This document shows positions 10,561 to 24,059 of a stretch of 64,000 bases of DNA, one piece after another. Both the position numbers and the translations under genes were made by a program. Location: contig JAACJO010000021.1 of the NCBI GenBank assembly GCA_013368445.1, forward strand, positions 124,001 to 188,000, in the 5' to 3' direction. Numbering within the stretch: position 1 is the first letter of the stretch; each line of letters begins with the position of its first letter. Below the pieces are notes generated by a model. It ran no database searches. It was not told the origin of the DNA and was given only the letters and a program-made list of their open reading frames with translations. The stretch is from Leucocoprinus leucothites (lineage: Eukaryota; Basidiomycota; Agaricomycetes; Agaricales; Agaricaceae).

Positions 10561-13500
10561 TCACTCAAGCCGCACCAACAACACCTCCCAGCAACAAGTG
10601 CTCCCTGAAAATTGATGGAAAACAGCTTTTATGAGGTCCACAACCCGATTTCTCCAAATGAATTGACTGCCAGCCATTGCAAGCGTCGTAAGTGCATGCT
10701 GAAATGCACGTGTGGTGTGGATGATGCGTGCACAAAGGGCTTCCAAGCGTGTGTTCCTTGCATCATAGGCGCCCACAACGCCAATGCACGCATCAACACC
10801 CGCATCCAAGAGCTTCATCAGCTCCAGGATGTGTCAACGGTGCTCCAGGAAAGCATAAGCTCCGCCCATATTAGCTCGCAATGAAGGGATGAGCACGAAG
10901 AAGAGGGGCGTGCATTCTCTGGCCCACCCAAGTTCGGGGAAACGGCCTCAGCTCCGTCACAACAACGCCTACCCCGGACTCGGCGGTGCCCTCCGCAATG
11001 AGATTGGCCTCTGCTGCGCCAGTGAAGGCAAGGTCAATATCGCTGTGTGTCGAGTAGCAGTATGATTCTTTGAGTAGGATGGGGGTTGACATAATACCCG
11101 CACCGTCAATGCCAATGGCGAGTGAGATAGCTCTCTGCCCAAGCAAGCATGGGACTCTCGGAGTAGAAAGAGTAAAGAAGGGAGAACGACGTACGTCGCG
11201 AACACGCTGCCAAGCTGTTGTATTGGATTCAAACAGCGGCTGACGAAGGGCAGCGATTTACGTGCCGATGCTTGCGCAGACGCTGTGGCTGATCGTGACA
11301 TGCAACGAAATCTCTTCTTAAAGCATCGCATGAGGTTCAAGAGAGTTCATGGCCCCAGTGAGAAATTCAGTCGAAAGTCCTTGAATGATGCCATTTCCTG
11401 AGGGAGGTGTTATAGCACGGGTGACACCTCCACGACATGCATGACTAACCAGATCGAGTTGAGGCAACACCCGTCGTCAACGTCGCCGAGTAGCGAGGAA
11501 AGCTTGAACGTGCAGGAGATTGCGCCCATTTAGGGCCAAACCATCAACCGCTCTCACAATCGCACCCGTCCCGCCAATAATCGAAGGTACACCGCCCGTT
11601 AGCGCATCGGGTATTCCCCCATCATTGGTCAGGGACTCCTGCGCTATTTCTTCTAGGCCAAGCGGAGATCCGAAAGATGTGAGGCCGGGGAGAAGAGAGC
11701 CACCCTTGAGATCGAGGACTTCTTCAACATCTTGTGAGTCAATGATGGATGAATCGAAGGAAGCACATGGAGCGCCGGGTTTGGTCGTGCAGATTATTTG
11801 ACCATTGCGTAGATATACGTCTTTCAGACCATCGGCGGTAGACCTGTCGTCATTCGACATCTCCCCCGTCCAGATGGTGGAAACGTTGGCCACCTTGACA
11901 ACCTCTCCATCGACCTATCTCCGATGACCATGCGGACAAAGCGGCGGCAACCCATCGTATTCAATGGCTTCCCTCGACTCTTTGTGAAAGTTTGGCGTAT
12001 GAGGTGGATGTTGGAGGAGGAAAGATTTCATGTTGACGTGGTGAGAGGAGAGCCGGTATATGCCGTCGATGGTAACTTGCGCGGGCGTCGCAGCGATTAC
12101 GAGAGGGTGGGAATCCCAAATTACAACGCCTGGAGCTTATGTGGATGAATGGTGATGGAAAAGTGAGCTAGAGAGATGGGTGCTTGCCGGCACCATAGCC
12201 TGATGCAAAGGATGGCAGAGGTGAATAAAATGGCGAAACAAATGACGGTGATTGACGCCTTTGCTCAGGAACCCAAGCCGATGACTCATCCCAGCGGCTT
12301 TTGCAGGTGTAGTCATAACAGACGCCAAAGCAAGCTCAGCACCCAGGCCATAACAACGGGCTTGTTGAGCCCCCTAGAGAAGGCAAAGACTATTCAGCAC
12401 CGGGTGGTAGGACCATAGCAATGGTCGAGGTCGGCAAGAGTTAGGTGTTCAAGGCTGAGAAAGAGCGACGGGTACTTTCATGACAACTGATATATCGTTA
12501 GCCACCAGAATCCTGGGAGCAAAGCTGGAGCTCTGGCATGCCTCGCTTTGGAGGCGAAGGGTGAAGTTGTTGGTGCACCTCCCTGTGCCATTGCATATCG
12601 ATCATTCACCGACGAGGCTTGAAGGTATTTGCGAGAAATATGACGTAAGTAGGTTTCTTGGGCGAGTCGGGGACGGGGTGCGCATCGCCTCCGCGGTGGA
12701 GGGGATGAGCAGGAAGTTTGAACTCGTTGGAGAGCTGGAGAATGAAGGATAGGGAGGGTAAGCCAATGTTGAGGAGTTGGTGGGATAGAGCGCTTATGCG
12801 GACGATCATGTCCAAGTCGATGGCCTATCAATTAAAGGCATGAGAATCAGCGCGTGGCGCAAGATGAAAACCTCAAGGGATTGCGGTGTCCCTCGTGGCA
12901 GTGGATTGAGAGCTACGCTCACCAAGTTAGATAATCTACTCACTGAAGAACGACTCACGGCGCATCAACCAAGCTCTCCGAGCATTGATGGTCCTCCGGT
13001 CAGCCCTTCCCACCTACAGCACCCCACTCCTCAGCTTCGACGACATCGAAAAAGGCATCTTGAGCGTTCTTGGCGTCATTGGCTCCGTCGTAGTCTTGAC
13101 GAAAGTTCCATGCAGCGCCCGTGCCAATTTGAGAGCAGACCCGGTCAACGTTTTCTCCGCATGCATGCCTGGAAAGTAAGAGATTAATCCAGGGACGTAC
13201 AGATGAAAGGAGGAGTACGTACCTCATATGTCTCCAGCGCAAGTGGGAAAGGTTTGAAGGGGGTGTGATGAGCGCTTGCAGAGCTCGAGGACTTTGGATG
13301 TCGTAGATTTTCGGAGGTTGGGCATAACTTGATAACGAATGCTTGACCACCCGCGCCAAACGTGAGCCATAGAGATGGAGCAGCGCCAAGCAGGAGGACA
13401 GATCCGTATTATTTGCGCTTACAGGGAGAACCTGTACGGTAGCTACCCCGCCGGAGATAGCGAGCTCGAGTGCTTGATCGTGCGTGTTGATTCCATCTAT

Positions 13501-13915
13501 GCTTTTCAGCCATCGGAGGATGGGTGCTAGTGTCGGAAGCACCTATGTGGGTTAACCAGAACGTCAGAAGTTCTCGTTGAATATGGGGGCTCAATCCCAA
13601 ACCGTTGAGATGCGGGGAGCTGTCAACACCGATATGGGAGTGTGAGTCCGCCCAGTCAGGGGTCACCCAGCGTCCTTTCGCATCTATCACGTTCAAACCT
13701 TTCAGGCCTTGAAGATGTTTGTCGTGCATCTTTCCGGCGTCAACCACGAGCCCACGACCCAAAAGAACATCTTCATGAATGACCTCCTTCCCGTCGTCAT
13801 GACCCGTCCATATTTTCGCGTTTCGGATCAGGGTAGGCTTCGTTCCCTCGACAAAAGGTCCAGAAGGGCCGTCATTGTCGAGGCGGGTCAAATCCGAGAG
13901 GTGTGGCCTGCAGGA
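10561..13915 (-). pseudogene. Decayed fungal amidohydrolase (imidazolonepropionase-like, CE9-type annotation)
   Basis: Successive fragments on this strand match one large fungal amidohydrolase in the right order. They include GTKPTLIRNAKIWTG and WADSHSHIGVDSSPHL (the N-terminal metal-binding HxH) at 13891-13600, then SIDGINTHDQALELAISGGV at 13500. SAWNFRQ-like and KNAQDAF words follow near 13050, then QLSNEFKLPAH near 12710. SSFAPRILVAND is near 12530, HPVLNSLCLL-stop-GAQQA near 12390, and ELALASVMTTPAKAAG near 12320. The second half gives VEEVLDLKGGSLLPGL with GSPLGLEEIAQ near 11690, TGAAEANLIA near 11010 and ARNTRLEALCA near 10740. Some breaks may be introns, but in-frame stops and shifts inside conserved blocks show that the gene is dead. 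Such proteins hydrolyse cyclic amide-type bonds with bound metal. Confidence 0.8.
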
Positions 13916-15480
13916 GATCGTGTTATATTTTACTGCTCAGTGAGAGCTTGTCTGTGGGCCAAGATGTCCGGGCGAGTAGCAATCAGGAAGTGAGAACCAT
14001 TGGGGATGTCAAAGTTGATGTAGCGATGCACAAGCCCAAGGGAGCAAGTGTGAGAATGCGAAATGCCAGTCTTTAATGAGGCGACGGCCGTAACTCACGA
14101 TACGGCGATGGAGAAAATGCCTGCAGAGGCAAGAACCCGCCAGGCTTCATGACAATGGTGATTGTGGAGATCAACGTGTGGGACTCTCGGCGTTCTTGAA
14201 GAAGCCGAATAATGCGATTACTAAAGCATTTTGAGGAAAACTGAGCGTGGACGATATTTCACCTTGCTTCTGTATCTCTTCTAACGAGGGACCAAGGCTC
14301 CTCGGAGAGGTGCCTGTGTTCGTGTCAGAAATTTCTCATAAAATCTACCTGTGTCGTGATGGTGGTTGTTCCTAGCGCTTCTAAACCTGACATCACCAGC
14401 GGTCTTCTTCGGTTAAATTTCCGAGCCCACAAACCCACCAGCAGAGGCGCCCCCGTTCGTATGTCTAACGGGCTTTTTTCTCGGAGCCAAATTTGGAGCA
14501 GCGTGGGGGAGAACGCGGCTGGGAGGACCATACCATACCAGTCACTGGGGCGTTTATCGCTTCTCAGTACCTGATGACCTGATCAAATAACAGCGCCCCG
14601 TCCGCTCATCCTGCCTCCCATCGATCACTGCACCTGAACGGCCACCCATCCCATGATCTACGAAGCCCGTCTTATTACCAGTACAATCTTTTCTTGACCG
14701 CTAAAGCGCTTGGGCTCCGGAGCACAAACCTAGCTGGGTCTGCACGGTGCTATCTGACTCTGCATTGGCCATCGAAGGTGGGGCTCAATATGGAGTCATA
14801 GCGGTGGCTCAGGTGGGAGTGCGCATTGCGGTACTTCTACCGTTCCATCGCGATTTTCGGTTCAAGCCCTCAACCCAACGTTGATATGATTCATGCGCTC
14901 TCCGTCGTTTGAAGCGACGGCCCGTCAACAATCTTAGGGAGCATATATGCGGTCCTGAACAAATCCCGCTCCGCGTCTCACCAACAAAGTTACAATTGAG
15001 GCTGCAGCTCCCACCGCCTGTTTCAACATGATCCCTCCACCTACCCCCCACTCTCTCAACCCATAGCATGCAGGTGACGCACACAGGTGAAGGGCACGCA
15101 TTGGGGTATCCGGCAGTGCAATGGTGGCTTTCTGGAATGACGATTCCAACCGTTGCAAAAGATTCGCCTCCCGGTGCTAGGTATTTATTCTACTCATCTC
15201 AGGTCCCCCGATCGTGTAGTCGCATACGAATCTCACTAATATGCTTTTATTCTCGCACCAGTAGCCCCTACCACCGATGCTGCCTTCGACACTTCCTAGC
15301 GACACCGTACATCCCATCCAGCGCAGTATTCTCCAAAAATAGTTCCTGTCAATGCGGAACTGGCCTCTGGTCGATGTGAGATCTTCGCTCCAGTGCGACC
15401 GGTGCTCTTCAGAGGCAAGCAGCGAGTTCATCCATCTGTGCCTCTTCGACAACGTCTAGCTGGAGCCTCGTAGTTCATAT
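13916..15480. other. No supportable gene
   Basis: Possibly includes a lost first exon of the amidohydrolase relic, but no convincing coding block was found. Confidence 0.35.
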
Positions 15481-16788
15481 CCTCACAGACGCCTCAATGA
15501 GATGGGTGAGTATGGGTATGCTCCTTCCATCTGATAGCTAGCAGTTTGCTGATATTCCTCCCCTCCTTCAGGTTGTATCCCGCGCAGAACGATCGAGGCC
15601 AAAATTTTCATCACCGAAGGGTTCCAGGGCCATATAAGGATGGAAAGCGTGTTGAGGGGTGGGGTCCAGGCAGTGCATGCGATATGTAAGCTTCTCAACA
15701 TCGACATCGTACTCTTGTTTCTTACCCATGTTTGAAGGCCTTGTAAGAGGATTAGGTGGGTAAGACGTGGAGGAACTCTCGGAAAAATTCATCAGCGGCC
15801 GCTTGAGCAACCGCCCGTTTCTTGGCGTTAAGCATATGACTCAGAAGCCCCCACTGCCTCCACGCCCCAAAGTCCACAGTTTCTCCGACCCGCACCTTAT
15901 CATCTCATGGCGTCGATGCTGAGCTACCAGCTTCTTGAGAGCGGACGATGGCTTTCCAGACTCAACCATGCCTGGACTCTCGTTCGATAAATTCACAGAA
16001 ACCTTCCAATGACCACCGCTTCTCAGGAATCCATATATGAGGTGTTTGACGAGTTGGTAGAGGATGAAGGTGAGCCCGCATAGGCACAAGACAAGACCAT
16101 CTCCTTCTGGTCGAAGAACACCTGCCTTCTTACCATTTCCGTTTCAGCGCTGGGTTCCTTGGGCTTTGATATCATCAACAGGAAACTCTCATACAAATAT
16201 ACATCACAGGAATAGGCCATCGTCTTTTTCAGTTTGAATTTGTTCCAGCTCACGGCCCGCGGAGCGGAAGAAGATCCTCACCCGCGCTTTATTGCGACAA
16301 TGCTGGGAAAAAAACTCAGAGTTTCCCCTTCTTCCTCACGGTTCTATGCATACCGCCCATGCAGTTTATCATGCAGAGATTATCGTCTCTCGATGCGAAC
16401 CAGCTACAAAATAACCGAAATTGACAATCTCAGAACTAACACGTGACACGCAGACTAGAACCGGTGCAGACGATTTCGTGATGGAATGTGAAGTGCGAAG
16501 GTAACTGATGACGAAATGTGACGCGCAATGCTGCAGAGTTATAAGGTCCAGTTCATAAGCATTCCGTCTCTGCGAGTGTGCCGCACGAACTGCCAGCTGC
16601 ATGAGATCATCGTACGAAACCTCGTCGTGAGTGACGTCGTGCCGCTCAATCAAGGCCGTCAAATCTTGGTGGTTCCTCTCCCTCTCACCATATTTCCAGG
16701 GGGGCCCAATGACTCCAATCCAGTAAACTTTCTCCACAGCCAAACTACCCGCAAAGGCCGAATCCGGATGGTAGTTTATCCGTTGCAT
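15481..16788 (-). pseudogene. Unidentified gene, frameshifted
   Basis: Coding-like blocks follow each other on the minus strand. 16788-16560 carries VYWIGVIGPPWKYGERE and IERHDVTHDEVSYDDLMQLA. 16250-16100 carries KPKEPSAETEMVRRQVFFD. 16089-15845 carries LCLCGLTFILYQLVKHLIYG. 15760-15600 carries YDVDVEKLTYRM. The second and third blocks abut in different frames at a direct duplication of CTTGT near 16090; removing one copy joins KEMVL to CLCGL. Composition and hydrophobic pattern look protein-like, but I cannot name the family. The region between 16440 and 16260 is probably intronic or decayed. Confidence 0.4.
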
Positions 16789-16849
16789 GATGGCTGTTTG
16801 GCCTGGTTTCCGGTTCTGCGAGCTCCTTATTTCTACAATATGAGCGTGT

Positions 16850-18100
16850 CTGAGAGAATTAGGCAGGGTCTACATCCGGTCAACTACGACAAAAAATTCC
16901 GGGGTATTTATCTCGTCTACTATGTAATGTTGAGGAGCGACGACATATCCTTGGCTCTAAGGGAAAAGGGTTGTGAGAATTGTAACCCAGAATCCATACC
17001 AGACTTTTTGCTACGGGGTGGGGGAGTGATGTAGTGTTCCAGGGGAGTGCGCATAGCAATATCGAAAGGCGGTTCTTCTAAGATTCGCCTTGGTCGAAAA
17101 CAAGAAGATTTCCTGCAGTCCATGGTTGGAGATCTGTTCTCGGTCATGGTGCACGGCGGTTATGGTGGAGAAAAAGAATCTTTGCATATCGTCAACTCGC
17201 GGTTAAAAGATTAAATATTACGTGACTCGAGCTCGCTTGGTGCCTGCTTTGTTCCGTGGCTTTGTCCCGAAAGCTGCACCTAGCGCACAGCGATCAGGTA
17301 TTCAGCTCTTATTAAATCGACGAATCCGCAGGCGAAGATATTAGGCTTTGGCAGGGTTGAGTAGGTTGAATTGGTAAGGGCCTCCCGGTTTGGAGGGCGC
17401 GGCTGATAGACGCTCTCCGAACCTTGAGCGCTGAGTACTTGAAGGCGCTACCCCGGGTGGTTTTTAAATCGTCGTGAGGACGCGGGAGAGACCCAGAGGC
17501 ATCTCAGGCATTCGCAGACGTGTTTGGGATAGAAATCGGAGCACACGCCGAGGAGAGAGGAGAGATACGGGGCGAATGATTCGCTCAGGAGGGGTATTGC
17601 AATCCAACGCATCTCCGAATCAGACAAGGGAGAAAGGGGGGAGAGGGATCTTAGCGGGGGTTGGTCTCGGTTTTAAGCACTATGGATGAAGAGGTTGTTC
17701 CTAACTCCGTGTGGGAAGTCAAGGACTCTGTGATGGGAAATGAAGGAAGCATTCTCCTTATGCATGAACAAGAAAGACGGGCATGATTTTATTCACCCAT
17801 GCGTATAGCAGTGCTGGCCTTATGTATAATGAGCTGTTCCCTCTTGGTGTCGAATGACGCAGCCTGAAGCCCCTGAGGACTTATTTATCGACATCGCAGC
17901 CTTTAGTACGACGGAAGTAACCCAGCTGGTAGGGGTTCTACCGGAATGTGTGAATAGAACATAGCTGGAAACGACACCAGGGCGGGAATCAAGGTGGTGT
18001 AGAACGTCGCTTAGGGGCTTGAATGTTCGAGCTGAGAGACAGGAAGGAGGTGAGTTCGTTTTCAACCAAGAAAAGCGTAGATGGATCGCGTAAATTATAC
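16850..18100. other. No supportable gene
   Basis: Only short frames in unrelated phases. An Arg-rich frame near 17474-17689 (+) has low-complexity character and no motif. Confidence 0.4.
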
Positions 18101-18114
18101 AGGACCCGCTGTGA

Positions 18115-18640
18115 CGACATACATAAGGGGTGTATGGCACAAGGGGGTGGAAAAAACGGGTTCTTTGGGGATTCTCCCAGGTTCACAGGCCAGAAGAGAG
18201 GTGAAATTGAAGGAGTAAGAAAACAAGGTGGCGGTCTGGACCCACCATATCATGGAGTAAAGGGGAGGTGAGGACGGCGCGTCTGTTTCGCAAGATTTTT
18301 GTGTCTGACTCATTCTTAGCGTAGTAGCCCTTGGGTGATTCAGGGCGGGAGAATGGGCGGATCGAGAGAGTGATCACGTGATTAGTTCGAACCATGCTCA
18401 AACTTTGCTCGATCCAACATTTGGATCTGGTGGATACTCGGACCTCAGGATACCTCCCCTGCCTCCCCATACCCCTTGATAGACAAGTATGGAAAATTGG
18501 GAAGTTACAAGTTTTCCAAGGTCATACTCCAGTGAGGAGAAGGGTGGACGTAATTTTAGATTCGCCATTCCAGAGTTTTTTTTTCACTTCATCAAGCTCG
18601 CGTGGGGCAGGAGGACCTAGGGGATGACTCCTTTGAGCGT
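18115..18640 (-). repeat. 0.5 kb dispersed repeat, copy A
   Basis: The reverse complement aligns with 31320-31860 over most of its length. Shared landmarks in order are CTTGATGAAG, CCACCCTTCTC, GGGGAGGCAGG-like, GTCCGAGTA, CACGTGATC, AAGGGCTA and CTGGCCTGTGAACCTGGGAGA-like words. A CACGTG palindrome lies at 18375-18380. No protein is encoded consistently. It may be a solo LTR or a promoter-proximal piece copied with a gene family. Confidence 0.7.
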
Positions 18641-18803
18641 TCAAAGACCCCCAAAAGTTTTCTCCCAATGGTCCCAATTGACAGGGGTGGCTCTATTCTT
18701 TGGCTCTTATTTTTCACGGACAGAAATGCCTCTAAATATTCATTATTTAACTCAATTAACGCGATCTTGCTCCAGTACATATGTTAAGGAATATATATAA
18801 TAG

Positions 18804-19157
18804 CTACGGTGGTATAAAATTGAAGTAAATTGTCCGGGGAGACCGCTCTAGGTTTCCTCCCGGAATTTCGAGCCAAAAGAAGCCTTGGAAGCTCGAAGAA
18901 GAAATTCTGAGGCTCCCATTACGCCTTATGTGCTCGAAATATTCATCTTTCGAGATTCCTTTCCAGGCCCGTTCTATTTGTAAACGGCGAGTGTCGAGTA
19001 TGTCCATAGGACGCAATAAATGGTTATAAGAGAGCCCCGGGGCATATTTACGGCTCGTATTCGGTTTCTTGAGCGGTTTTGGAGGCCCTACCTCAAGAAA
19101 GACACCCGCTGGTTCGAAAAGGCTGCCATGAGTCCCGAAATCCACTCCTTCATCCAA
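18804..19157 (-). other. Unidentified open frame
   Basis: A frame of 117 codons with a protein-like middle part (NHLLRPMDILDTRRLQIERA, then KDEYFEHIRRNGSLRI). It could be one exon of a lost gene next to repeat copy A. No flanking exon could be attached. Confidence 0.25.
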
Positions 19158-19159
19158 TT

Positions 19160-20144
19160 TAAACCCCTCACACTGTTACAACACCCCTTACGCTCTTCCA
19201 GAAGTCCTAAATCAACACCACATTCATGGACAAGCCCAGCGGCTTCAGAAAACCCCCGTGAGCATGAGAGGCGGTGCTGTAAGACCTGCGGCTGATCTAG
19301 TCCCGGCTGAAACTAAACCAACGCTCTCGAATTCTCAACCGGCTCTGAAAATTACTTGAATGAAGCTTCTCCGCAAACGTACTCCATAAAGGAGATAATT
19401 GGCCAAGATAAACTGAGGGAATTGCGGTATGTGGTCCCACGGACTGTATTTTTATAACAGAAATTATGAAATTATGAGGCCCCGAAACAATTCACTCAGA
19501 GCAGCGAGCAGACATCGTGTGTGGATGCTTGCATTCTGACACAGAAAACGGGTGAATACTTGACTCTTCTCCGCAGCGATATCCAGGCGGTGGTGACCTG
19601 ACGCTCTTTCTCGCTGTGGACGCTAAACTCATTATATATACATCATGGTTTGTTCATCTTCGTTAACCAACCCGTTGACGAAACGTTAGGGCTTAGTCCC
19701 CGGGTATGAATATTTCCACTTGACCCCGACGTCCCAGATCAGCTGTCAGCTCCATTCCCTGCGTCCGATCGTCTCTTGTCCCAGGGCTGCACCAGAGGTC
19801 TTTTTCACAGGACCCGAGGGAGACGATCCATCGCAGCGCTCGCAGGAGTGTCCCATATAACGGGAGGAATCTTCCTCTGCCTCCGAAATACCTGCTATTT
19901 CCTATTTATGGACATACACCCTGAATTAACTCTGTATATTTGACCACTGGAATAAAAACGAAATAATGACAAAATATTAAGAGAAATTGAAGGGAGAGAA
20001 AAAAAGAGCGAGGGGCGATTTTAGCTGCAAGCGGTGACTGCTATTGATGGCGTGCGCATGCCAGCGGCCGACTTGGTGGGCATAAGCGACGCTTATTCCG
20101 TGGGGCCATTGATACGATGCAGGGGTGGCGGTTCCAGAATAAAA
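19160..20144. other. No supportable gene
   Basis: Non-coding stretch downstream of the JmjC-like gene. Nothing recognised. Confidence 0.4.
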
Positions 20145-21810
20145 CTAGTCACAACCATCCCATTCGATTCCCCGCATTTTCCCAATCTCCTGCAACAGCA
20201 CCTTGGTTTCCTCAACCCAGGACGAAAGCTCCTTAATCCTCGGGCTCTCCTTATTACCCCTGGAAACAACAACCCCCCACCGATTCGTTGATTGCATCAT
20301 CTCCTTAAGGTACTCCGGGGCGGCGGTGTCGGCGTTTGTCTTGACCGAACGAATTAGCAAGAGTATGTCCCTTGTCGGAATCACGCCTTGTTCCCACCAA
20401 TCAACGTGATTGATGTTGAATCCGCTATGGGTTGCGACCCTGCTGAAGGTGAAAACGCAGTGAATCGTTCCGGGAGGCATGACCCAGCAAAACCTTGAAT
20501 CGTCGTCAACCAGAAGCGTTTCCAGGCCAGTGAGCGACCTTATTGCATAGGAGGGATCGATCTGATGGCCTAAACCCTTGAAAGATTTCAGGTATAGCTT
20601 CTCCATATTTTTCGGGGTGGGGGGCCAGAATAACCATAGTTTCCTCCCAGAAAAATGCGCAGTGTAAGGCGAATCCGTCCAAGTATCGATATGGGGCCAC
20701 GTTATTGAACCTCCAGGTATGTATGCATGGAGCCAAGGGCTTTTATGGCCTTGTAAAACATGATGAACAACCCGACCCTTCTGGGGCCTCATGCCACACG
20801 GGACGGAGAGCTGATGTTCCTTAGAAACGTGGAGGTCGGCGATCTGGAAAAGGGCGGTGATGGTTGTGTTTGACTCTTTTCCACGACAGAAAAAGTCAAC
20901 TGCATCCTCGAGATCGATTTGGTACATCCTTCCTTGCCCTTCATCCATTGCCATAAAACTCACGTCTATTTCCGCCTCTCGAGCGTCGCGAAATACGTTC
21001 TTTGGACGAGGAGCTGTATGGCAAATGAGCTCGTGGACATTCGTGACGAGGTTTGAGTTGGGAAGAGGGGTTTCGAAAAGGGGGCTCGGATGGTGGAGAA
21101 GATCGGTGAGGGCACGAGCACCCCTTTCCGCGTTGGCTCCATTTATCTCCGTGATCCATAGCCACTCCTCGATGAGAGGACGAATCCATTCGTTCCTGGT
21201 GGCAACCTCAGGAGCAGGTGCGTTGAAATTCACCCTTGGGCTTGGATAAAATTCTAGAACGTCAGAGGGAGCAGATGCCGCCGGTACCATCGGAGAGCTT
21301 CCCGTCCTTTGAAACGAAGGCTCTTCCAAACTTTGTAAGATGAAATACACGAGAGGGGCGTAGAATTTTCAAACCTGCGGAAGCGTTGAGGACTTCAGCC
21401 ATCTCCTTAGACCCTTCCGCACCCCCTTCTGCTTCGCATTCATTCCTCCACGCCCTCTCCGACGAGGCCTTCGATCTCCACGTGAGGTTTGTGGTGTTCA
21501 AAAAGCAGTTTTTCTTGTGCGGGAATGCAAAGCTTTTGGCGGCGGTCTGGCCATCACGAGGAACAGCGATCCATGAGTCGTCTTTTTTGAAGAATAGATT
21601 CCCTGAGTAATGCCTGAGGTCAGTCCTGGGTTTTAATTCTGCGGTTGTATGGGCGTATTTGTGATCCCCAAATACACAGTGGAGCCACAAGTCTCCAGGT
21701 ATACCCTCGTCAAGCTTTGGGGCGCGCTTGGAGAAATAAACGAAATAGCTGTGCTGGAGGACCTTCCTCTCAATGGGAGGGCACACGTCCGAAATTACGC
21801 AGCCATCCAT
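20145..21810 (-). CDS. JmjC/cupin-fold Fe(II)/2-oxoglutarate dioxygenase-like protein
   Basis: JmjC enzymes hydroxylate or demethylate histones and other proteins using Fe(II) and 2-oxoglutarate. Two exons, 21810-21375 and 21322-20145, joined across a 52-nt intron (GTTTGA...GGAAG), give 537 residues in phase. The start is the first ATG (MDGCVISDVC); the frame stays open upstream, so an earlier start is possible. The cupin core is at about residues 345-450: PGGSITWPHIDTW with H356 and D358, the strand GRKLWLFWPPTP, and the second metal His H433 in PPGTIHCVFTF. All three iron ligands are therefore present. The N-terminal 340 residues are unassigned. A decayed paralogue lies about 9 kb away on the same strand. 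Substrate unknown; a small-molecule or protein hydroxylase role cannot be excluded. Confidence 0.68.
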
Positions 21811-21867
21811 TTTTTGGAGCTCAGAGGTTGATGGTGGTTGTCGGTCACGGAGGAGGATGCGGATCAA

Positions 21868-24000
21868 AGTTTGGGTAGCTCAACCTGGGAGCCAACCCTT
21901 CTAATTTCAACCCCAGCGGGAACCAAATCAAGCCAAAGCCAGAGCGACAGACCGTCTCCACCTCGCTTTCTAGAACCCCCCCTGCTGGTCCCTAATTCTG
22001 GTGTTTTAAACCGATTTTTGTAAATAAAATAGAAAAACCTCTTCATCGACCCGCACTTAGTGATCGAGTAAGCCGCATGCAGGTAGACTGCTGATTTTAT
22101 TTCCATAGACTGCGGTTAACAATGCACAGCAATTTTTATTTATTCAACGCCCGATTTCTCCCACTCGCTTGCTCCGTCCTGTCCTGCCTCACCACCTCGC
22201 ATCAACACACACCATACAAGCTTCCCCGGAAATTTTATCCCTCCTACACCTACATGCCCGCGGATCAACCTAGAGCAACCTGGTGTTGAGGTAAGCGCAT
22301 TCCAACATAGCGTTCCAAAAATCTGTTCAACCGGCGGTTGGTGTTCGGTGAACAGAGAGCAAGCACATAGAGAAAAGAGACAAGCGGAAAATCTCTCCAC
22401 CATCATGTCATTCACGTCGTTGAAATAAGGTTGTCCAAGGGCGGTTAACAGCAGGGGAGTAGGGGAGAGAGGCGTGAGGACGAGCCTGGCGAATTTGCAT
22501 CGGAATGGCGCGACGCGTTTATTTGCAGCTGTGTATTTTTCTCCTTTGTTTGCTCTTTGTTCATCCGATCCTGTTCTCCCAAACGCCCTTGCAGTAAACA
22601 GAACTTCTTTTCCTCAGCATCCTATCTTTTACCAATTCATTTACTTCTGCATTCGTTGGGTTTCGGTCGTCTGCTTGTTTCTTTGCTCGTCCCTTATCTC
22701 TTATACATCCTGTTCTCGACAACCTCGGCGCCCTGTTTGTAATTCGCTTCAGCCTCCCCTCGTACCTACGTATGGCACACCATCTTCAGTTCGCACCCCC
22801 TGCTTTCGAGGTAGCGGCGGTGAATCCTAACGCCCTTGCTGAGGTTGAGAAGCATCAGTCGCTTGCTTATTTAGTATAGAAGCATAGACCCCATGTTTTC
22901 GTCATCCCCGAGACCAAATCTTGTTTACCTTTTTGCGATCGATTTCAACCCTCAGGCTGCTGTTTATTTGAGAATCCTTTTATGCCACTGCAGGGTAATT
23001 TTCGTGATAAATGGGGGGTGATCATCGCCGTTAAACGCAATTTGCTCAGCGTCCAGCAGATTTCTTTTCCGGAAACTCCGAACGGGCGAGCTTCTTGCCT
23101 GGACATAAAGATACCTCCATCCAACGGCCGGGGGTTTACCCATGGGTCCCTCGCGATTGACGCCCCGTGGGGCCCTGGAAATCTGATGACAATAGCAATC
23201 GATTTTGGCCGGAGATCACTTACCTATGCTTGAATGCTCAATATTCCCAGTGAAAAGTACCACATCGGAAACCTGATGAATTCCGAAAACATCCACCGTG
23301 TCGAGAATATCAGACTCATTGATCTCCTGTCGGACAATTTTCCCCGATATATACGTCAATAGCTGGGCCGATCCACCTTCGGGTGCACCAGGTGTTTAAT
23401 TTACTCAGATCATCCGTGTATGCTGTTTTACTTAGGAAATCCGGGTGCGGATTCTCTCAGACGTGGATCACAAAAGCGGAAAAACACCGGCGGATCTGAA
23501 TCCGTCACATCCATACGAAGCACGTTATCCACGTTAATCCAACGCCGTCCCATTCATGCTTCCTCCAGCGCTGTTGCTGGCTCACGTAGTCGCTAAGAGG
23601 ACTTTTTGAATGAAGACTTGGAAGCCGTCAGAAGCAGTAAGAGAATGGATGAAAACAAGACCGCTTGCGTGGTCTATGTTTTTTAGTCACGTGGTGCAGT
23701 TGATTCGAGCCGTCGATGGAGGACATACTAAGTCATCTGCGCGACAGGGTTGAGGCTCGTCAGTACAAACCTCAAACCAACATATGAACATATAAGGGTT
23801 TCATTTCAACACGTGTGAACAGAATGAACGTACAAGGCTTGGAAAGAAGATACATTGACAATACTAGACCTGGATGCGGAATACATGAGTAATATATTTC
23901 AATACATTGCCCAGGAAAACCGACAGCAAATATATTCTTATATATTGATTTGAGGTTTTCACTGACGCTGTAAAGCCCACCAGATAATTGTTGGGATCGC
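21868..24000. other. No supportable gene
   Basis: No recognisable coding block on either strand. A CACGTG site lies near 23693. Confidence 0.4.
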
Positions 24001-24059
24001 AAACACGCGCCCGAGTCCCGGTCTCCGTTCCCAGTATGTTTCGTTACATTCTACTTGCT

